Source: Candidatus Kapaibacterium sp. (lineage in GTDB: Bacteria; Bacteroidota; Ignavibacteria; Kapaibacteriales; UBA2268). Taken from it: DNA of 7,729 nucleotides. Under the pieces are notes generated by a model. The model was not told the DNA's origin. It searched no databases and saw nothing but the letters and a program-made list of their open reading frames with translations. The translations under genes were made by a program, and so were the position numbers. How positions within the stretch are numbered: position 1 is the first letter of the stretch; each line of letters opens with the position of its first letter. Positions 6,601 through 7,729 of the stretch are shown piece by piece. The stretch is taken from NCBI GenBank assembly GCA_938038165.1, contig CALHRB010000330.1, forward strand, positions 1 to 7,729, in the 5' to 3' direction.

Positions 6601-7089
6601 CTTGTTCCTGAAGATATTTACCAGAGCAATGTAGTACAACGTGATCGAGTCATTCTTCTATCCGGTGACAGCATTAAGTTTGCAAACAAAGAAATCAATC
6701 TTGGTGAATTCTGTGGGCAGGTCATGCTTGCTAATCAGGATTATACTCCTTTACGAATTACCAATTTTGTTTGGAATAATACTAAGATTACAAACCAATC
6801 AAAAGATGGCAGTTTAAATATCAAAGGATTGTGCATTCAACAATTAGCAAGGATACGTTTTGTAAGTTTGCCTTCATTTGAAATTCTGAACAATCCAGCA
6901 TCTGAAGTCTTGAAACTCAAAACAGAAAACATTGACAAGTCAGCGAAGGTGTATTTATATTCAGTCCTTGGAGAACAACTGCTCGATATTCCTTACTCCG
7001 AAGAAATAAACATTATAGGATTGCCATCTGGACTTTACTTTCTAAAGATTGGTGACAAAGTTGAAAAGTTTATCATAATTAATAACTAA
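3673..7089 (+). CDS. Large modular surface protein: propeller-like, Ig repeats, ASH, cohesin-like, T9SS sorting domain
   Basis: From ATG 3673 the product is about 1138 residues. The signal peptide is MNRFILITFLILTCYTSLSFG. Residues about 25-455 look like the N-terminal beta-propeller of T9SS surface proteins, with LLQIAPGGRIYGL and INHPNENDKNCNVQRN resembling the recurrent LQiaPdGkIY...vIxxPN...C motif. Five Ig/PKD-like repeats follow (about 460-820), most with C-x-G near the start, YxWSxG in the middle and GC near the end. Residues about 821-927 resemble an ASH/choice-of-anchor-D domain (DLGIIKTGGTATQKMTIINE). Residues about 928-1060 resemble a cohesin-like domain (FCIPLRVRL, GEFCGQVML, TPLRITNFVW). 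The last about 75 residues are a T9SS type A sorting domain (ILNNPASEVLKL, VYLYSVLGEQLL, GLPSGLYFLKIGDKVEKFII). An adhesin or surface scaffold is likely; no enzyme motif is seen. TTG 3652 would add seven non-signal residues and is not preferred. The 3' end overlaps the convergent phage gene by 11 bases. Confidence 0.88.
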   Translation: MNRFILITFLILTCYTSLSFGGKENYNWVCGDSLGLNFNSPDLYPKLIEIPINIPIDMLYDKIYEKDYLFYKNATISDSSGNYLFHSFNGVNLWNKSNDLIYNYNDAGWDTSFTTFPHTWLSANWQEGPNYLIKKPESDSIYYNFFIRPIYPKWLYIDPLNVAMNFAACYHILDRNLNLGSGGIINTKNFFHDDVSYILPIKHYNGKDIWILVFSHGYPWDSYRNPNISSYRLTKDGLNTQNYVSNIIDPIENYQFYDRWWPTLNSYYEIKINSQGDMIAMNSNNDTLRLLKFDKQTGIIKPYKIIKTNFSNVSFEFSADGSKIYSFSDTIINKKLYRCLSQMDIKNNFKIEIIDTFLVNYGKFEKRGLSNGLNLLQIAPGGRIYGLNHRIYDYKDNDKDMSLIQTEIFIINHPNENDKNCNVQRNYIKLEFKQKNSSFLNKFAAFPYSLPENENPKMIVKTPLSLCSGETIYLLSEINDTLQNVKYTWSGPLGFISQEQNPIITNSQPEMSGQYIVYFEYLGYTGRDTVNITVHPKPDVGISGDTSICSGSTGTLNVKNPCPGCSYKWSTGEMGHNIDVNESGTYTLYVTNQNGCTDTASIVVNVHELPRVTIKGAKVLCEGSKVNLLAETDKPGYTYKWSNGETNSVISINKAGVYSVTVTNEFGCNSNASLAVEEIHQITASIEGNRSFCKGYSTTLKAKPDSAGYSFMWSTGDTSQQIAVSKSGNYSVFISINGQCGDTAKIDVIENENPQPNILGNKFFCKGGSTILSSDRDFATYSWSTGENTKSITITKPDTYSMTVTDTNGCKGSNTIDVKELDVKISGVKDSDLGIIKTGGTATQKMTIINESNTDVEISSVFFKNNNSVFKVVAIPPLPMMFPPYKTLELSITYFPTELKDYSDSLILEIGNPCTGRLSSFIQGRTVAYTTVWLPDTIATIGESHFCIPLRVRLDSSTVINEILSYTAEIRYDVSALVPEDIYQSNVVQRDRVILLSGDSIKFANKEINLGEFCGQVMLANQDYTPLRITNFVWNNTKITNQSKDGSLNIKGLCIQQLARIRFVSLPSFEILNNPASEVLKLKTENIDKSAKVYLYSVLGEQLLDIPYSEEINIIGLPSGLYFLKIGDKVEKFIIINN
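5041..6132 (+). repeat. Five tandem Ig/PKD-like protein repeats
   Basis: Repeats begin near 5041, 5281, 5494, 5716 and 5941. The later four share C-x-G, a central WSTG or WSNG turn, an S/A-G-x-Y-S/T strand, and three of them a closing GC pattern such as NQNGC, NEFGC and TNGC. The WSxG codons fall near 5376, 5592, 5808 and 6018, a period of about 210-216 bases. The first repeat differs (TWSGPLGF, no closing GC). The copies are well diverged in DNA, so this is an old protein repeat and not a recent duplication. Confidence 0.8.
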
Positions 7090-7660
7090 AAGTGATGATT
7101 GACATGATCTCTTCTAAATCCTCTTCAGTCAAAGTTATATAAGGTCGAGCGGGAATATGTATCAATGGTTTCAGTTCTTTCTTTTTTGTTAGTGCCTGAG
7201 CTTTCCAATTCTCTTGTCCAGTCTCATAATACTTAGCCCAAAAGAATTTCCTCATTTTTAAAGATATGGGAATTATTGGTTTTAATGTACCTCCAAACTG
7301 ATGAATAGCGGCATAAGGAGAATTAGCTGAGATGATGATTGATGATTTGCCTTGAGGTCTAACTTCAATTGTTGACATCAGGCCTTTGGTTCGGTTTAAA
7401 GTAGGTTCTAATTCCCAACCGAGTTTCTGATATTTTTCTTTAGTAGAAGAAGCAAGAGCCTTCCATTTTTGAGAACCACCGGAAAAAATCGTAATATCAG
7501 ATTCATTACCATCCAAACGCCCTCTTTCATCAAAATTTGCTGAAATTGCCCTGTCAATCAAAGCTGAAACCATTTCAAGAACAGGAGTCAGGTCATCATA
7601 TTGGCTTTTCAGAGTTCTGAAAACACTGTTTAATTGCGATATTATCTGTTCGTTTATCAT
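7079..7660 (-). CDS. Phage virion morphogenesis protein (Mu gpG / P2 gpS-like)
   Basis: This 193-residue protein matches the phage virion morphogenesis family (Mu gpG; P2 tail completion protein gpS). Family-typical segments are visible in order: QKWKALASST (65-73, the W-x-x-L-x-x-x-T block), a TKGLMSTI block (91-98, usually TG-x-L-x-x-S), a SANSPYAAIHQFGG block (111-124), and IPARPYITLTEEDLEEI (169-185). These proteins act in head-tail joining or tail completion during virion assembly in the cytoplasm. There is no signal peptide. Length is at the upper end for the family and all blocks are present, so it looks intact. Its ATG overlaps the stop of the gene upstream of it as ATGA. Its stop lies inside the 3' end of the opposing T9SS surface gene. 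The protease/scaffold and capsid genes that normally follow in Mu-like phages are absent from this window. Confidence 0.85.
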   Translation of the reverse strand: MINEQIISQLNSVFRTLKSQYDDLTPVLEMVSALIDRAISANFDERGRLDGNESDITIFSGGSQKWKALASSTKEKYQKLGWELEPTLNRTKGLMSTIEVRPQGKSSIIISANSPYAAIHQFGGTLKPIIPISLKMRKFFWAKYYETGQENWKAQALTKKKELKPLIHIPARPYITLTEEDLEEIMSIITFSY

Positions 7661-7729
7661 TGACTTAGCATTTCCTCCAAAGCTTTTCTGATTCCATCTA
7701 CATAGTTATTGACAACCGGCTCCCAAGCT
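7657..7729 (-). CDS. 3' end of an upstream phage gene, probably MuF-type head morphogenesis protein
   Basis: Only the last 24 codons are in the window. They read AWEPVVNNYVDGIRKALEEM followed by LSQ and TGA, and the frame is open to the window edge. The TGA overlaps the ATG of the gpG-like gene (ATGA), the compact arrangement of phage structural operons. In Mu-like phages the gene just upstream of gpG is the head morphogenesis protein gpF (MuF domain), so that is the best guess. It rests on position, since the visible tail is too short to show the family. Confidence 0.5.
   Translation of the reverse strand, partial: AWEPVVNNYVDGIRKALEEMLSQ

Noticed and set aside
1..7729. CRISPR array, tRNA or rRNA gene, or insertion sequence transposase
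   Set aside because: No spaced direct repeats, no cloverleaf or rRNA-like stretch and no transposase motif were seen on either strand.

Overview
The window is AT-rich, and nearly all of its coding capacity is for secreted or cell-surface proteins. Three of the genes end in a type IX secretion (T9SS) C-terminal sorting domain. Together with a DUF1573-type SCGCTT protein and a large propeller/Ig-repeat surface protein, this points to the Bacteroidota/FCB superphylum. Clear Shine-Dalgarno sequences and a cohesin-like module next to the sorting domain (FCIPLRVRL, GEFCGQV, TPLRITNFVW) fit the Kapabacteria/Ignavibacteria side better than Bacteroidia. That lineage call is inference from domain style, not a database match.

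Positions 1-1960 (+) hold a compact, probably co-transcribed group. It contains a 5'-truncated cysteine-rich secreted protein (16 Cys in 209 codons), a very small T9SS-sorted protein, a possible 30-codon ORF joined by an ATGA overlap, and a DUF1573 protein. After a 114-base gap, positions 2075-3547 (+) encode a 490-residue secreted protein with two copies of the same cysteine-rich module seen in the first gene, followed by a T9SS sorting domain. A strong 3' hairpin closes this gene.

Positions 3673-7089 (+) encode a modular surface protein of about 1138 residues: signal peptide, propeller-like region, five Ig/PKD-like repeats, an ASH/choice-of-anchor-D-like domain, a cohesin-like domain and a T9SS sorting domain.

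Positions 7079-7729 (-) change character completely. They hold a Mu gpG / P2 gpS-like phage virion morphogenesis protein and the last codons of an upstream gene overlapping it by ATGA, as expected for phage morphogenesis genes. The phage gene and the large surface gene converge and overlap tail to tail by 11 bases, so a phage-gene boundary lies directly against the secreted-protein cluster.

The two observations most worth following are the cysteine-rich module, present in three divergent copies with near-constant cysteine spacing in its core and not recognised as any named domain, and the abrupt junction between T9SS surface genes and Mu-like head/tail genes.
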